DNA from: Anaerolineales bacterium
Lineage (GTDB): Bacteria > Chloroflexota > Anaerolineae > Anaerolineales > Villigracilaceae
Reading direction: 5' to 3'
NCBI GenBank assembly: GCA_020060235.1
Contig: JAGVAO010000061.1
Location: forward strand, 30,415-94,414
DNA: 64,000 bases
The notes under the pieces: model-generated
Told to the model about the DNA's origin: nothing
The model's database searches: none
What the model saw: the letters and a program-made list of their open reading frames with translations, nothing else
Program-made: the position numbers and the translations under genes
Shown here: one piece after another, positions 47,358 to 58,063 of the stretch
Position numbering within the stretch: the stretch's first letter is position 1
How the letters are laid out: the number at the start of each line of letters is the position of its first letter

Positions 47358-48497
47358 TCAGGGTTGGCGGGTGGGTCTGACAGTTGGCGTGGGGGTAAAG
47401 ATGCGCTCCATGCCGGGGGCGGGGGGCGGGTCGAGGCTGTAGCCGAATTCGCCGCGAAAGGTGAAAAAGGAAACCTGCCCGGGGCGAATTTCCAGTTCGA
47501 GGCGGTAACTGCGGCCATCGAAGACAATGTAAACGTTATAAAGCCCGGCTGGCAGGTCGCTGATGACAAAATTCTCGTTGTAGTACGGGTCGGGCCGGAC
47601 GGAATCAGGCCCATAGGTGATAACCGTCCACTGGCGGCCTGTGCGCAGGGATTCGATAAGCACCGACTTTTTGCGCATCAGTTCGCGGTTGCTGTCCATC
47701 ACCCGTCCAGCCAGCACACCCCAACCCTGGGGCGGGGCTATCCACAGTTCGGGGTTGCGAGTCTGGAAGTAGGAATTATCGCCAATTCGGACTTCAAAAT
47801 GCAGGTGCGGGCCGGTGGTGTATCCTGTGTCGCCGACTTCGCCAAGATACTGGCCGGTGTCGACCCACTGGCTGAGGGCGACATCGACCTGGCGCATGTG
47901 AGCGTAGACCGTGTAAAGGGTCTGGCCATTGTAACCAAAGTCGTGGCGGATGGCGACCGCCTGGCCATAGGCGTCGTTCTCATTGCGCGGGTCGCCGCTG
48001 AACAGTCCCCACCCGGCCCAAACCACCGTGCCGGGGCCAGCCGCCAGGACAGGCGTGCCGGGGCGGGCGGGAATATCGACGCCGGTATGGGTGATGTTTT
48101 CAAAGAAGACGCCGCCATAACGGTAGTTGGCAAGCGGCCAGTTGACCTCGTCGGCAGCGATGGGACGGGCAAAGTAGAAGTGGTCGTAGGCGTTCAGCGC
48201 CCAGGGGACGGGATACAGCGGCGGCCTCCAGGCCGAAACCGGCTCGGCAGCGGGGGTCGGCAGGTCGAAGCGCAGCGGCTCGGAGGGCGGCGGGGCCGGG
48301 GTAACAACGAGGCAGTCGAGGTTGGGGCAAAGTGGCGTCGGCTGGGGCGCGGCGGTTTTAACGGCAGCAGCCTGCGGGAAGCCTGAATCCGGCTGGGAAA
48401 CGACCGGGGTCGAATCGGCTTCGGAATCAGCAGGCAGGTTGCAGGCCGAAAGAAGTATCAATAAAATTAATAACCACCCGGAAAATGTTTTCTTCAT
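47358..48497 (-). CDS. M23-family peptidase lipoprotein
   Basis: HTGVDIPARPGTPVLAAGPGTVVWAG, YTVYAHM, TGPHLHFEVRIG; lipobox LLSACN. Confidence 0.88.
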   Translation of the reverse strand: MKKTFSGWLLILLILLSACNLPADSEADSTPVVSQPDSGFPQAAAVKTAAPQPTPLCPNLDCLVVTPAPPPSEPLRFDLPTPAAEPVSAWRPPLYPVPWALNAYDHFYFARPIAADEVNWPLANYRYGGVFFENITHTGVDIPARPGTPVLAAGPGTVVWAGWGLFSGDPRNENDAYGQAVAIRHDFGYNGQTLYTVYAHMRQVDVALSQWVDTGQYLGEVGDTGYTTGPHLHFEVRIGDNSYFQTRNPELWIAPPQGWGVLAGRVMDSNRELMRKKSVLIESLRTGRQWTVITYGPDSVRPDPYYNENFVISDLPAGLYNVYIVFDGRSYRLELEIRPGQVSFFTFRGEFGYSLDPPPAPGMERIFTPTPTVRPTRQP

Positions 48498-50350
48498 GGC
48501 TCAGGCGTGAAGGTCGGGCGCATAGTGGGGGTGAAGGTCGGGGTGGGCGTGGGGGTGCGGTAGCGGTAGCCGGTGGGGGTTGGGGTCGGGGTACGCGTTG
48601 GCGGGATGACAACCGTAGGCGTGATGAGGACATCGGGAGGGTAGAGTTCAAGCATGGCGTCGCGCCACGACAGGCCGCCGGGCATGACAAATTCGTTGAA
48701 GAGCGCGCCTTTGAAGAAGGTGCGCCAGTTGGTCTGGGCAGGGTGGCGCAGCCAGCCATAGGCGCGCGCCAGGCGGGTAAAATCGACCCAGTAACCGGGC
48801 GGGATGTTTTCAAGAAGTTGGCCGCCCTGTTCGTAAGCGGTCGGGTTGAGGCTGTAGCGGGCGCTCAGGTCCCAGGGATGGTCGCGCAGGGGTTCGCCCA
48901 TCGAGCCGTCCTGGGCTTGCGGGCGCAGGTAAACGCGCCAGTAGGTCTGACCGTTGTAATCTTCGCGCACGGCATACATCCAACCGGCATTGAGGGGCAG
49001 AGGATTGAGGCCAAAGGCGCGCCCGGTGTAGAGCCACGAATCGCCGCGCCCCGGTTCGAGGCTGGCGGTTAAGGGCGTGTGGGCGTTTTCGAGGTTCGCG
49101 AGCACGTCCCAGCCGGTTTCGTGGATGGTGCGCTCGCGCAGGGCATTAAAGGCCGCGATGACGCCCTGGTGCAGGAAAGGTTGCGGCGCGCTGACATCGG
49201 CAAGGGAGGCTAGCCCGGTACGGGCATCCGACGGGCCGGGCGGGATGTAAAGCGCGGCCGGGGTCAGGGCAGCGCTGCGCTGGAAGGTGGCTGGCAGGCC
49301 GGAAACGGGGATGCTGCGCCAGGAGATGCCGTTGGCCGGCTGGATGGGAATGGGCGGCTGGCTGGTGAAGCCGTCGAGGCTGTAGGCCAGCAGGTAATCC
49401 TGGTTGGGTTCGCGGATGGCAGCGGCAACCTGGTCGCCGAACTGGTTCCAGGCGGGCAGGCGTCCGGGGCCGAGGGGGCGGGCTTCGGCCTGCGGCTGGA
49501 AGGAGTCCCAAATATGGATGACCGGCGGCTCGTTCAAGCTGGACGATTCCCAGGCCAGCAGGCTGCCATCGGGCGACCAGACCGGGTTGGTTTCCTGGCT
49601 GTTGGGGCTTTGGCTGACGTTCTGGAAGCGGTTTTCGCCGGGGGTGTCGAGGTTGGCAACCCAGATTTCAAAGTCGCCGGAGCGGTCGGATGCAAAGGCA
49701 ATCTGGCGTCCGCTGGGCGACCAGGACGGGCGCTGGTCGGAGGCCGGGTCGCTGGTCAGGCGGATGGTCTCACCGAGGTTGACGGTCGAGGCGATAAGCA
49801 CTTCGAGGTTGTCTTCGATGTAGGTATCGAAGACAATCCACTGGCCGTCGGGCGACCAGCGCGGGGAGGAGTCGTAGGCCGGGGTGTCGGTCAGGCGGTT
49901 GACCTGTCCGCTGGCAAGGTCGAGCAGGTAGATGTCCCAGTATTCGTTGCGGTCGGAGGCGAAGGCCAGGGTGCGGCCATCGGGGCTGAGGGCGGGGGAG
50001 GTGTCGTTCCAGGGGCCGCTGGTCAGGCGGGTAAGCGCCAGGGTCGAGGGGGCATAGGCGTACAGGCGGCTGAATCCGCCTTCGTCAAGTGCCAGGAAGA
50101 AGGTCGAGACGGCATCGGGCGGCAGGGGCGTGCGGCTGGGAGTCGGCGTCGGCGCGGAGGGAGTGGGCGTTCCTTCGGCGATGACAGGCGCAAGCAGCGA
50201 AGGGTCGCCCAATTCGCCTTCACCCAAGACAGGCGTCGGGGAATCGGCCTGCGCGGGCGAATCGCCGTTTTGCCAGTTAAACCAGGCAAAGGCGGCGGCA
50301 GCCAGCAATAAGAGAATAATTACAATCGTCAGGGAGCGTTTTTTGTTCAT
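48494..50350 (-). CDS. TolB-like PD40 beta-propeller protein
   Basis: Repeated LSPDGRTLAFASDR, WSPDGQWIVFD, WSPSGRQIAFASDRSGDFEIWV; Thr/Pro linkers. Confidence 0.85.
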   Translation of the reverse strand: MNKKRSLTIVIILLLLAAAAFAWFNWQNGDSPAQADSPTPVLGEGELGDPSLLAPVIAEGTPTPSAPTPTPSRTPLPPDAVSTFFLALDEGGFSRLYAYAPSTLALTRLTSGPWNDTSPALSPDGRTLAFASDRNEYWDIYLLDLASGQVNRLTDTPAYDSSPRWSPDGQWIVFDTYIEDNLEVLIASTVNLGETIRLTSDPASDQRPSWSPSGRQIAFASDRSGDFEIWVANLDTPGENRFQNVSQSPNSQETNPVWSPDGSLLAWESSSLNEPPVIHIWDSFQPQAEARPLGPGRLPAWNQFGDQVAAAIREPNQDYLLAYSLDGFTSQPPIPIQPANGISWRSIPVSGLPATFQRSAALTPAALYIPPGPSDARTGLASLADVSAPQPFLHQGVIAAFNALRERTIHETGWDVLANLENAHTPLTASLEPGRGDSWLYTGRAFGLNPLPLNAGWMYAVREDYNGQTYWRVYLRPQAQDGSMGEPLRDHPWDLSARYSLNPTAYEQGGQLLENIPPGYWVDFTRLARAYGWLRHPAQTNWRTFFKGALFNEFVMPGGLSWRDAMLELYPPDVLITPTVVIPPTRTPTPTPTGYRYRTPTPTPTFTPTMRPTFTPEP

Positions 50351-50388
50351 AATCTGGAATGTCGGCCTGTATTGCTGGTCTTTATACC

Positions 50389-51210
50389 CTAATTTTCGCC
50401 AGGCGGGGATAACAGAATCATTGGGTCGAATAGTCGAAAAGTCCCGCTCATGCGCCAGGCGGCGTAATTGGCGCGTTCCTCCTCGCTGGTGTTGACGTGG
50501 TAATAAGCCATCGAATCAAAGTCCTGTCCGGCCGGCCCCCAGCGGGTCTCGAAGTGCAGGTGCGGGCCGCCGGTGAAGCCGGTCAGCCCGGTCTCAGCCA
50601 GCGGGTCGCCGCAGGAAATCGGTTGTTGCAGGCTGAGTTCCGGCAGGTTCTGTAGATGAGCGTAAAGAACGTACAGCGAATGTCCCGGCGGGATGGATTG
50701 GGATTCGATGACCTGGGCAGGAATTTGCTCGAAGGGCGTCTCGACCAGGATGGCATCGCCGTAAGGAGGCCGGTCACGGATGACCGCCGCTATGCGCCCG
50801 TTGGTGGCCGAGAGTACGGGCGTACCGGTGAAATTCTCGCCGTTGCGGGTGTAGTAGCCCAGGTCAAGGCCGTGATGGGCATCGTCCTTGTACGTGCCAT
50901 CGTCCAGTTGGCGGGGAGCGATGAAAGGCTGGGTGATGATTTCGGCGATACTTTCCAATGGCTGGACGGCGAGGGGCGAACACAAGAAAGGCGGAAGGGC
51001 GATTTCAGAAGGCTGGGGTTCAGGCGTTGCGCTGGCGATAAAAATTTCAGTCGCGGTTGGCGCAAAGGTTGCCGTCGAGGCGGCAGTCGGTTCGACAGCC
51101 GGGACGGTTCCGGTCGGGTCAGGACTGGTTAAAACAGGCGCACAGGCGGCCATCAAAAAGACGAACACCTGCGCGCCACAGAGCAACTTGACTGCCTTTT
51201 TGAAAAGCAT
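50389..51210 (-). CDS. M23-family peptidase lipoprotein
   Basis: HHGLDLGYYTRNG, LYVLYAHLQ, GGPHLHFETRWG. Confidence 0.85.
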   Translation of the reverse strand: MLFKKAVKLLCGAQVFVFLMAACAPVLTSPDPTGTVPAVEPTAASTATFAPTATEIFIASATPEPQPSEIALPPFLCSPLAVQPLESIAEIITQPFIAPRQLDDGTYKDDAHHGLDLGYYTRNGENFTGTPVLSATNGRIAAVIRDRPPYGDAILVETPFEQIPAQVIESQSIPPGHSLYVLYAHLQNLPELSLQQPISCGDPLAETGLTGFTGGPHLHFETRWGPAGQDFDSMAYYHVNTSEEERANYAAWRMSGTFRLFDPMILLSPPGEN

Positions 51211-51219
51211 GGGTGAAAT

Positions 51220-51636
51220 TCAGGATTCGACCACAAACTCATATTCGGCCTGGTCGGCTTCGAGATTGGTCAGGTTTGCCTGGTCGGTCGGGTTGTCGGT
51301 GTTGGATGGGTAGTACATGCGCGCATACAGGCGGAACTTTCCGCGTTGTTGCGGGCCGCGAATGTGCATGGTGAAAACGTTCTTGCGCTGGAGCGGCTCG
51401 ATGATGCTGGCAGTCGCAATCTCCTCGCCCTGCTCGCCGGTCAGAACGACCTCGATAAATGGCCGCTTCTGGAAAGGAGTCACCTCGACATAGACGCGCA
51501 CGCGCAGCGGCCCTTCGTCAATTACCGCTTCGGCGCGCAGTTCGAGGAAGCGCATCTCGGCGGGCGGCAGGGGAATGTTCTCGCCGTCTTCGGAGAGTTC
51601 GGGGAAGAAGAAATCCATGTTCATATCGTCGGTCAT
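51220..51636 (-). CDS. Hypothetical protein
   Basis: MTDDMNMDFFFPELSEDGENIPLPPAEMRFLELRAE...; start moved from 51735 because upstream is repeat-like. Confidence 0.55.
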   Translation of the reverse strand: MTDDMNMDFFFPELSEDGENIPLPPAEMRFLELRAEAVIDEGPLRVRVYVEVTPFQKRPFIEVVLTGEQGEEIATASIIEPLQRKNVFTMHIRGPQQRGKFRLYARMYYPSNTDNPTDQANLTNLEADQAEYEFVVES

Positions 51637-51652
51637 GGGAAGGATTATACAG

Positions 51653-51780
51653 TATCCGGCGGGCAGTGGGCAGTAAACAGTGACCAGGGTCCAGTGGCAG
51701 TGACGACGATTAAAAATCAAAGTGCGTCTCCCCAAACTGGAAGGCGCACTCTAATACTGGATACTGAAAACTGGCTACTG
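51653..51780. repeat. Low-complexity CAGT/ACTGG-rich intergenic repeat
   Basis: GGCAGTGGGCAGTAAACAGTGACCAGGGTCCAGTGGCAGTG...ACTGGATACTGAAAACTGGCTACTGG. Confidence 0.5.
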
Positions 51781-51788
51781 GCCCTGAA

Positions 51789-52883
<1,095 letters not shown>

Positions 52884-53033
52884 TTTTTTCTCCTGTGGGT
52901 AAATAGCAGAGATATATGGAACACGCAGGCGCACCTTGATTTGTCTACATGTATTTCCACGCTTCAATTATAGCCGCCAGACGGGTTAATCACCAAGGTA
53001 CATTTGGCATGTTTATCCCCTGATGGTTGTCCG

Positions 53034-53062
53034 TTGACAAAGCCTATTCGGGTTGTTAGAAT
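53034..53062 (+). promoter_or_regulatory. Sigma70-like promoter of serA
   Basis: TTGACA, 17-nt spacer, TAGAAT. Confidence 0.7.
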
Positions 53063-53093
53063 GATTTTTGTGAAAACTTCCGCTTTCCTTCAA

Positions 53094-53128
53094 GCAGAGC
53101 CAGCCGGTTTATCCGGAGCTGGTTCTGT
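53094..53128 (+). promoter_or_regulatory. Hairpin in serA 5' UTR
   Basis: CAGAGCCAGCCGG-TTTAT-CCGGAGCTGGTTCTG between promoter and ATG. Confidence 0.5.
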
Positions 53129-53171
53129 TCTTAAATAGCCCGCATACCCATTCCCAACCAGGAGAATCCTC

Positions 53172-54071
53172 ATGAAAGTCTTAGTTTGCGACAAAACCGA
53201 AAAAGAGTGCATCGAACGGATGCGCGCCGCCGGCCTGACGGTGGACACCAGCTTTGAAATCACCCCCGAAGAGTTGATGACCACCCTGCCAGCCTACGAT
53301 GTTGCCGTGGTTCGTTCCCGCACCAAAATCCGCCAACCGTTGATTGACGTCTGCCCCAACCTGAAACTCATCGTGCGCGGCGGCGTCGGCCTCGATACGA
53401 TTGACGTGGAACATGCCCGCTCGAAAGGCATCGAAGTCCGCAATACCCCGCTGGCCTCCTCCGACTCGGTGGCCGAACTGGCGATTGGTTACATGTTCAT
53501 GCTGGCGCGCTCGCTGTATAAAGCCACCGCCACCATGAAAAACGAACAATGGGAAAAGAAAGCCTTCACCGGCGACGAAATCGGCGGCAAAATTCTCGGC
53601 CTGGTTGGCGTCGGCAACATCGGCAAAGCCACTGCCCGGCGCGCCACCGCCCTGGGCATGACCGTCCTGGCCTATGACCCCTACGTGACCCAGTTCGAGA
53701 ACGGTCAAATCGTCCCGCTCGATGAACTGCTGGCCAAGGCCGACTACATCAGCCTGCACCTGCCCAAGACCAAAGAATCCGCCAACATGATTGGCGCGGA
53801 ACAGTTTGCCAAAATGAAAGACGGCGTGCGCATCGTCAATTGCGCCCGCGGCGGCATCATCAACGAAGACGCGCTCTACGAAGCCCTGACCAGCGGCAAA
53901 GTCGCCGCCGCCGCGCTGGATGTCTTCTCCGAAGAACCGCCCACCGACTGGAAATTGCTTAAACTCGACAACGTCATCGGTTCGCCGCACATCGGCGCCG
54001 CCACCAAAGAAGCCCAGACCCGTGTCGGCTCGGAAGTAGCCGAAATTGTATTGGAATTTGCAAAACGATAA
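53172..54071 (+). CDS. serA: D-3-phosphoglycerate dehydrogenase (short form)
   Basis: GGVGLDTIDVEHARSKGIEVRNTP, GLVGVGNIGKATARRA, IVNCARGGIINEDALYEAL; no ACT domain. Confidence 0.9.
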   Translation: MKVLVCDKTEKECIERMRAAGLTVDTSFEITPEELMTTLPAYDVAVVRSRTKIRQPLIDVCPNLKLIVRGGVGLDTIDVEHARSKGIEVRNTPLASSDSVAELAIGYMFMLARSLYKATATMKNEQWEKKAFTGDEIGGKILGLVGVGNIGKATARRATALGMTVLAYDPYVTQFENGQIVPLDELLAKADYISLHLPKTKESANMIGAEQFAKMKDGVRIVNCARGGIINEDALYEALTSGKVAAAALDVFSEEPPTDWKLLKLDNVIGSPHIGAATKEAQTRVGSEVAEIVLEFAKR

Positions 54072-54079
54072 AATCAGTA

Positions 54080-54108
54080 GTAGGGGCGCAGCAATGCTGC
54101 GCCCCTAC
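54080..54108. repeat. 29-bp palindrome GTAGGGGCGCAGCAATGCTGCGCCCCTAC (copy 2)
   Basis: Identical to 52-80. Confidence 0.9.
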
Positions 54109-54122
54109 CCATATGGTGACCT

Positions 54123-55463
54123 ATGAAAAACATCCCCGATATCGGTATCCAAATTCCTGAAATCCTGCTTCCCAAGGACGGCGTCGACCTGCACAAATGG
54201 GCTGTCATCGCCGTCGACCAGTTCACCTCCCAGCCCGAATACTGGGAACAGGCCGAAGCCATCGTCGGCGACGCGCCCTCGACCCTGCGCATCACCCTGC
54301 CCGAAATCTACCTCGAACGGCCGGGCGAGGCCGAGCGCATTCAGTCCGTCCGCAAAACCATGCGCGAATACATGGACGCGGGCATTCTCGAACCGCGCGA
54401 AGGACTCATCTACGTCGAGCGGACGGTTCCCTCGTCCCTCGGGACAGGTGCCGGGAAAACCCGCAAAGGGCTGATGATGTGCCTCGACCTGGAACGATAC
54501 GACTACACCAAAGGCTCCACCAGCCTGATTCGCGCCACCGAAGGCACCATCATCGACCGCCTGCCGCCGCGCATGAAAATCCGCACCGGCGCGCCGCTTG
54601 AACTGCCGCATATCCTGGTGCTGATTGACGACCCGCAAAAAACCGTCATCGAACCCATCGGCGCGGCCAAAGACAAACTGCAAAAACTGTACGACTTCGA
54701 ACTGATGCTCGAAAGCGGTCACATCGTCGGCTATGCGGTGGATGACCAGGAACTGGAAAATGGCGTGGTCGCCGCCTTGCGGGCTTTGGCCCAACCCGAG
54801 GCCTTTACCGCCAAATATGGCCTGGACGCGGACGCCCCCGTGCTTTTGTTCGCCATGGGCGACGGCAACCACTCCCTGGCGACCGCCAAAGCCGTCTGGG
54901 AGCAGATGAAGCCCAACGTCGGCATGGAACACCCCGCCCGCTACGCGCTGGTCGAACTCGAAAACGTCCACGACGAGGGACTGGAATTTGAACCCATCCA
55001 CCGCGTGCTGTTTGGCCTGAAAACCGATTTCTACGCCGTCCTGGCCGAAAAATTCGGCGCAGACTATACCTACACCCCCTCCGCCAGCGCCGATGAAATG
55101 GTGCAAACCGTCAACGCGGGCGACCCCGCCGGGCAGTTAATCGGCTTCGTCGGCGGCGGCAAAGGCTTCGGCGTGGCGCGCATCGCCAACCCGGCCTCCA
55201 ACCTGCCGGTTGGCAGCCTCCAGCCCGTGCTGGATACCTTCCTGAAACAGGAGGGCGCGGAAAAAATCGACTACGTCCACGGCGCCGATGTGACCGTGCG
55301 CCTCGGCCAGCAGCCCGGCAACCTGGGCATTTACCTGCCCGGCATGGCCAAAGGCGACCTGTTCAAGACCGTCATCCTTGACGGCGCCCTGCCGCGCAAA
55401 ACCTTCTCGATGGGCGAAGCGCGCGAGAAACGTTTCTATGTCGAGGCACGGAAGATTCAGTAG
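54123..55463 (+). CDS. DUF1015-family protein
   Basis: 446 aa; MGDGNHSLATAKAVWEQMK, next to serA. Confidence 0.85.
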   Translation: MKNIPDIGIQIPEILLPKDGVDLHKWAVIAVDQFTSQPEYWEQAEAIVGDAPSTLRITLPEIYLERPGEAERIQSVRKTMREYMDAGILEPREGLIYVERTVPSSLGTGAGKTRKGLMMCLDLERYDYTKGSTSLIRATEGTIIDRLPPRMKIRTGAPLELPHILVLIDDPQKTVIEPIGAAKDKLQKLYDFELMLESGHIVGYAVDDQELENGVVAALRALAQPEAFTAKYGLDADAPVLLFAMGDGNHSLATAKAVWEQMKPNVGMEHPARYALVELENVHDEGLEFEPIHRVLFGLKTDFYAVLAEKFGADYTYTPSASADEMVQTVNAGDPAGQLIGFVGGGKGFGVARIANPASNLPVGSLQPVLDTFLKQEGAEKIDYVHGADVTVRLGQQPGNLGIYLPGMAKGDLFKTVILDGALPRKTFSMGEAREKRFYVEARKIQ

Positions 55464-55515
55464 GCAGGAGCCAGTTGTCAGTACCAGTGTTTAGTAAGCA
55501 GTTGCCAGTAAACAG

Positions 55516-55542
55516 AACCGCCCGAAACTGGGCGGTTTTTTT
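55516..55542. terminator. Intrinsic terminator
   Basis: AACCGCCC-GAAACT-GGGCGGTTTTTTT. Confidence 0.85.
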
Positions 55543-56228
55543 CATCTCTTCCCCAAATACTCACTTATCAACGCCACCCGCTCGCTACGTCCGCGGGCTT
55601 GGTTGGGCGCGATTTGCAATTCAATCGGCGGGACGAGGATTTCATGGCCACGCCAGGTGACCGGCTCGACGCGCGCCCGCGCATACGGGCCAAAATCAAC
55701 CGGGCCTTGCCCATCGACCCAATCTTCCGGCTCGAAGGCGAAGTCGATGCGGTAACGGTAATTCACGACCCCAAACCCCTTGACCACCCAGCCCGTAACA
55801 TGGTGAAACGGCTCGACAATATACGGCGCAACCATCTCACTGATTTTTTCGATGTCGCTCTTTTCGAGCATCACATCGATGTCGTGCGGCTTGACGGCCA
55901 GCCCGCGCGCGTACAGCGCCCCACTGCCCACCAGCCACCAGCGCACGCCGCGCCGCTCGAATTCAACGCACAGCCAGTCGAGGGCCGCGTCCAGGTCGGC
56001 CAGGGTGCGGCGCTCCTGGTGCAATTCGGACTCGATGTAGGCGTTGTAATTGGCTTCCATTTGCGCCAGGTCTTGAGGGAACATCAGCGCGGATTTTGGG
56101 TAGCCCTTCGACCAGACCTCGTCCTTCAAGGCATAGAACATGGCCTGCAAGGTCTCGTCATCCAGACCCTCGCGCTCGAGAATGCGGAATTGAATCTCTT
56201 CATCGGTTTCGCGGATTTGGATTTTCAT
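55542..56228 (-). CDS. Nucleotidyltransferase-like hypothetical protein
   Basis: LDWLCVEFERRGVRWWLVGSGALYARGLAVKPHDIDVMLE resembles minimal NTase fold; start moved from 56300. Confidence 0.65.
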   Translation of the reverse strand: MKIQIRETDEEIQFRILEREGLDDETLQAMFYALKDEVWSKGYPKSALMFPQDLAQMEANYNAYIESELHQERRTLADLDAALDWLCVEFERRGVRWWLVGSGALYARGLAVKPHDIDVMLEKSDIEKISEMVAPYIVEPFHHVTGWVVKGFGVVNYRYRIDFAFEPEDWVDGQGPVDFGPYARARVEPVTWRGHEILVPPIELQIAPNQARGRSERVALISEYLGKR

Positions 56229-56242
56229 GTTTTTCCCATAAA

Positions 56243-56336
56243 GTAAGGGCGACCCACCCTGCGCAAGAAAACAACACATATCGCCTGCATGCTTCGCCAA
56301 CGGTTATCCACTGATACCCTGGCGGGTCGCCCCTAC
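56243..56336. repeat. Inverted repeat of the GTARGGGCG family with 16-bp arms
   Basis: GTAAGGGCGACCCACC...GGCGGGTCGCCCCTAC with about 62 nt between. Confidence 0.65.
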
Positions 56337-56347
56337 ACTTTGGGAGG

Positions 56348-56992
56348 TTATCCCAACTCCTTCAGGGCCTTCTCAAAATCTTCGGCATACGGCGCTTCGA
56401 AGGTCATCCGTTCGCCGCTTGCGGGGTGGGTAATCGTCAGGCGCAGGGCGTGCAGGGCGGGGCGGGCAATCAGGTCGGTGGGCGGGGCGCTGTACAGGAT
56501 GTCGCCGAGCAGGGGATGCCCCAACGCATAGGCGTGGACGCGCACCTGGTGCGTCCGGCCTGTTGCCGGGCGGCATTCGAGCAACCCATAGCCGGGATAC
56601 CGTTTAATAACCTTAAAGGCCGTTTCGGCGGGTTTGCCCCTGGCATGGTCGACCGCCGTGCGATGGCTGTGGCCGACATTGACGCGCAGTTTGTGTCGGG
56701 CGGTGTGTTCTGACCATTTCGGTTCGCCGTTGACCAGGGCGCGATAGACCTTTTCGGTTTCATGACGCTCGAATTGCAGGTTCAGCGCCCGGTGGGAATC
56801 CGCCGTGCGGGCGAAGACCAGCACCCCGGAGGTGACTTTGTCGAGGCGGTGCACCACCCACAGGCGTCCGTATTCTTCGCTTAAACGGCCAACAAGATAC
56901 GGGGAGTCCGCGTCCCAGCCGTCGGGCAGGACGGGAATCCCCGCCGGTTTGTTGACGATGAGCAGGTCAGAGTCCAGGTGCAGGACATCCAT
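56348..56992 (-). CDS. RluA-family pseudouridine synthase
   Basis: IVNKPAGIPVLPDG, WVVHRLDKVTSGVLVFART, ECRPATGRTHQVRVHAYALGHPLLGD. Confidence 0.92.
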   Translation of the reverse strand: MDVLHLDSDLLIVNKPAGIPVLPDGWDADSPYLVGRLSEEYGRLWVVHRLDKVTSGVLVFARTADSHRALNLQFERHETEKVYRALVNGEPKWSEHTARHKLRVNVGHSHRTAVDHARGKPAETAFKVIKRYPGYGLLECRPATGRTHQVRVHAYALGHPLLGDILYSAPPTDLIARPALHALRLTITHPASGERMTFEAPYAEDFEKALKELG

Positions 56993-56998
56993 AAACCG

Positions 56999-57961
56999 CT
57001 ATTTTCGGAAGAAGTTCGAGATGATGAACCACAGGTTGGCCGGGCGTTCGGCCAGGCGGCGCATGAAATAAGGATACCAGTGCGTGCCAAAGGGGACGTA
57101 AACGCGCACGGGGTAACCTTCGGCGGCCAGGCTCTCTTGCAGGTCGCGCCGGATGCCGTAAAGCATCTGGAATTCGAGGCCGGTTTTGGGCAGGCCGACT
57201 TTTTGGGCATAGAATTTGGCAAACTCGACCCGTTTTTCGTCGTGGGTGGCAATGGCCGGGATGGCGGGCAGGCGGCCATCCTTGCTGATTTTGCTTTCCT
57301 GGGCCAGCGAGGCATCTATCAGGATGGAGGAAAGGGTGTCGAAGTTGGCGTCGACATCGGCTTTCTTGGGGAAGGCGACATCGGGCGGTTCCTTGTACGC
57401 GCCTTTGATGAGGCGGAAGGTGGTGCCGACTTCGACCAGGTCGCGGGTGTCTTTTTCGGCGCGATAGAGATAGGACTGAACCGCCATACCGACCATGCGG
57501 GTGGTGAAGCCTTTTTCGAGCATTTCGCGGTAGATGGCGATGGTTTTGTCGACGTAGGGCGAATCTTCGATGTCGATGCGGATGAAGTTTTTGTGTTTTT
57601 TGGCGACCTTGAGAATGCGCTCGAGGTTGGCGCGGCAAACCTCGTCGTCCATGCCCATGCCTATCTGGGTCAATTTAATCGAGACGTTGGAGCGCAGTTC
57701 GGCTTCCTGGATGGCGTCGAGCACGGCAATGATGCCATCGGCGGCGCGATTGGCTTCTTCGGGCGTGCTGGTGTGCTCGCCCAGCTGGTCGAGGGTGGTG
57801 TTGATGCCCTTGTCGTTCAGCGCGCGCACAACGTTGAGGGCTTCCTCGATGGTCGTACCGGCGATAAAGCGCGAGACCGCCTTCCAGACAAACGGCCAGT
57901 GGGTGACGATGTTCTGCGCCCAGGCGGCTTTCGAGAGATAAATCAAGAGTGAGCGGAGCAT
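56999..57961 (-). CDS. Proline dehydrogenase
   Basis: TTLDQLGEHTSTPEEANRAAD, SIKLTQIGMGMDDEV, IRIDIEDSPYVDKTIAIYRE, RLIKGAYKEP. Confidence 0.9.
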   Translation of the reverse strand: MLRSLLIYLSKAAWAQNIVTHWPFVWKAVSRFIAGTTIEEALNVVRALNDKGINTTLDQLGEHTSTPEEANRAADGIIAVLDAIQEAELRSNVSIKLTQIGMGMDDEVCRANLERILKVAKKHKNFIRIDIEDSPYVDKTIAIYREMLEKGFTTRMVGMAVQSYLYRAEKDTRDLVEVGTTFRLIKGAYKEPPDVAFPKKADVDANFDTLSSILIDASLAQESKISKDGRLPAIPAIATHDEKRVEFAKFYAQKVGLPKTGLEFQMLYGIRRDLQESLAAEGYPVRVYVPFGTHWYPYFMRRLAERPANLWFIISNFFRK

Positions 57962-58063
57962 AGGTCTCCTGAATGGGGGAAATGGGGAAAGGTTTGTGAA
58001 AAATTACGCTTATTAATTTTACTTCTTTTTTGCCCAAGAGGGACATTGAGTCAAGAAGAAAGA

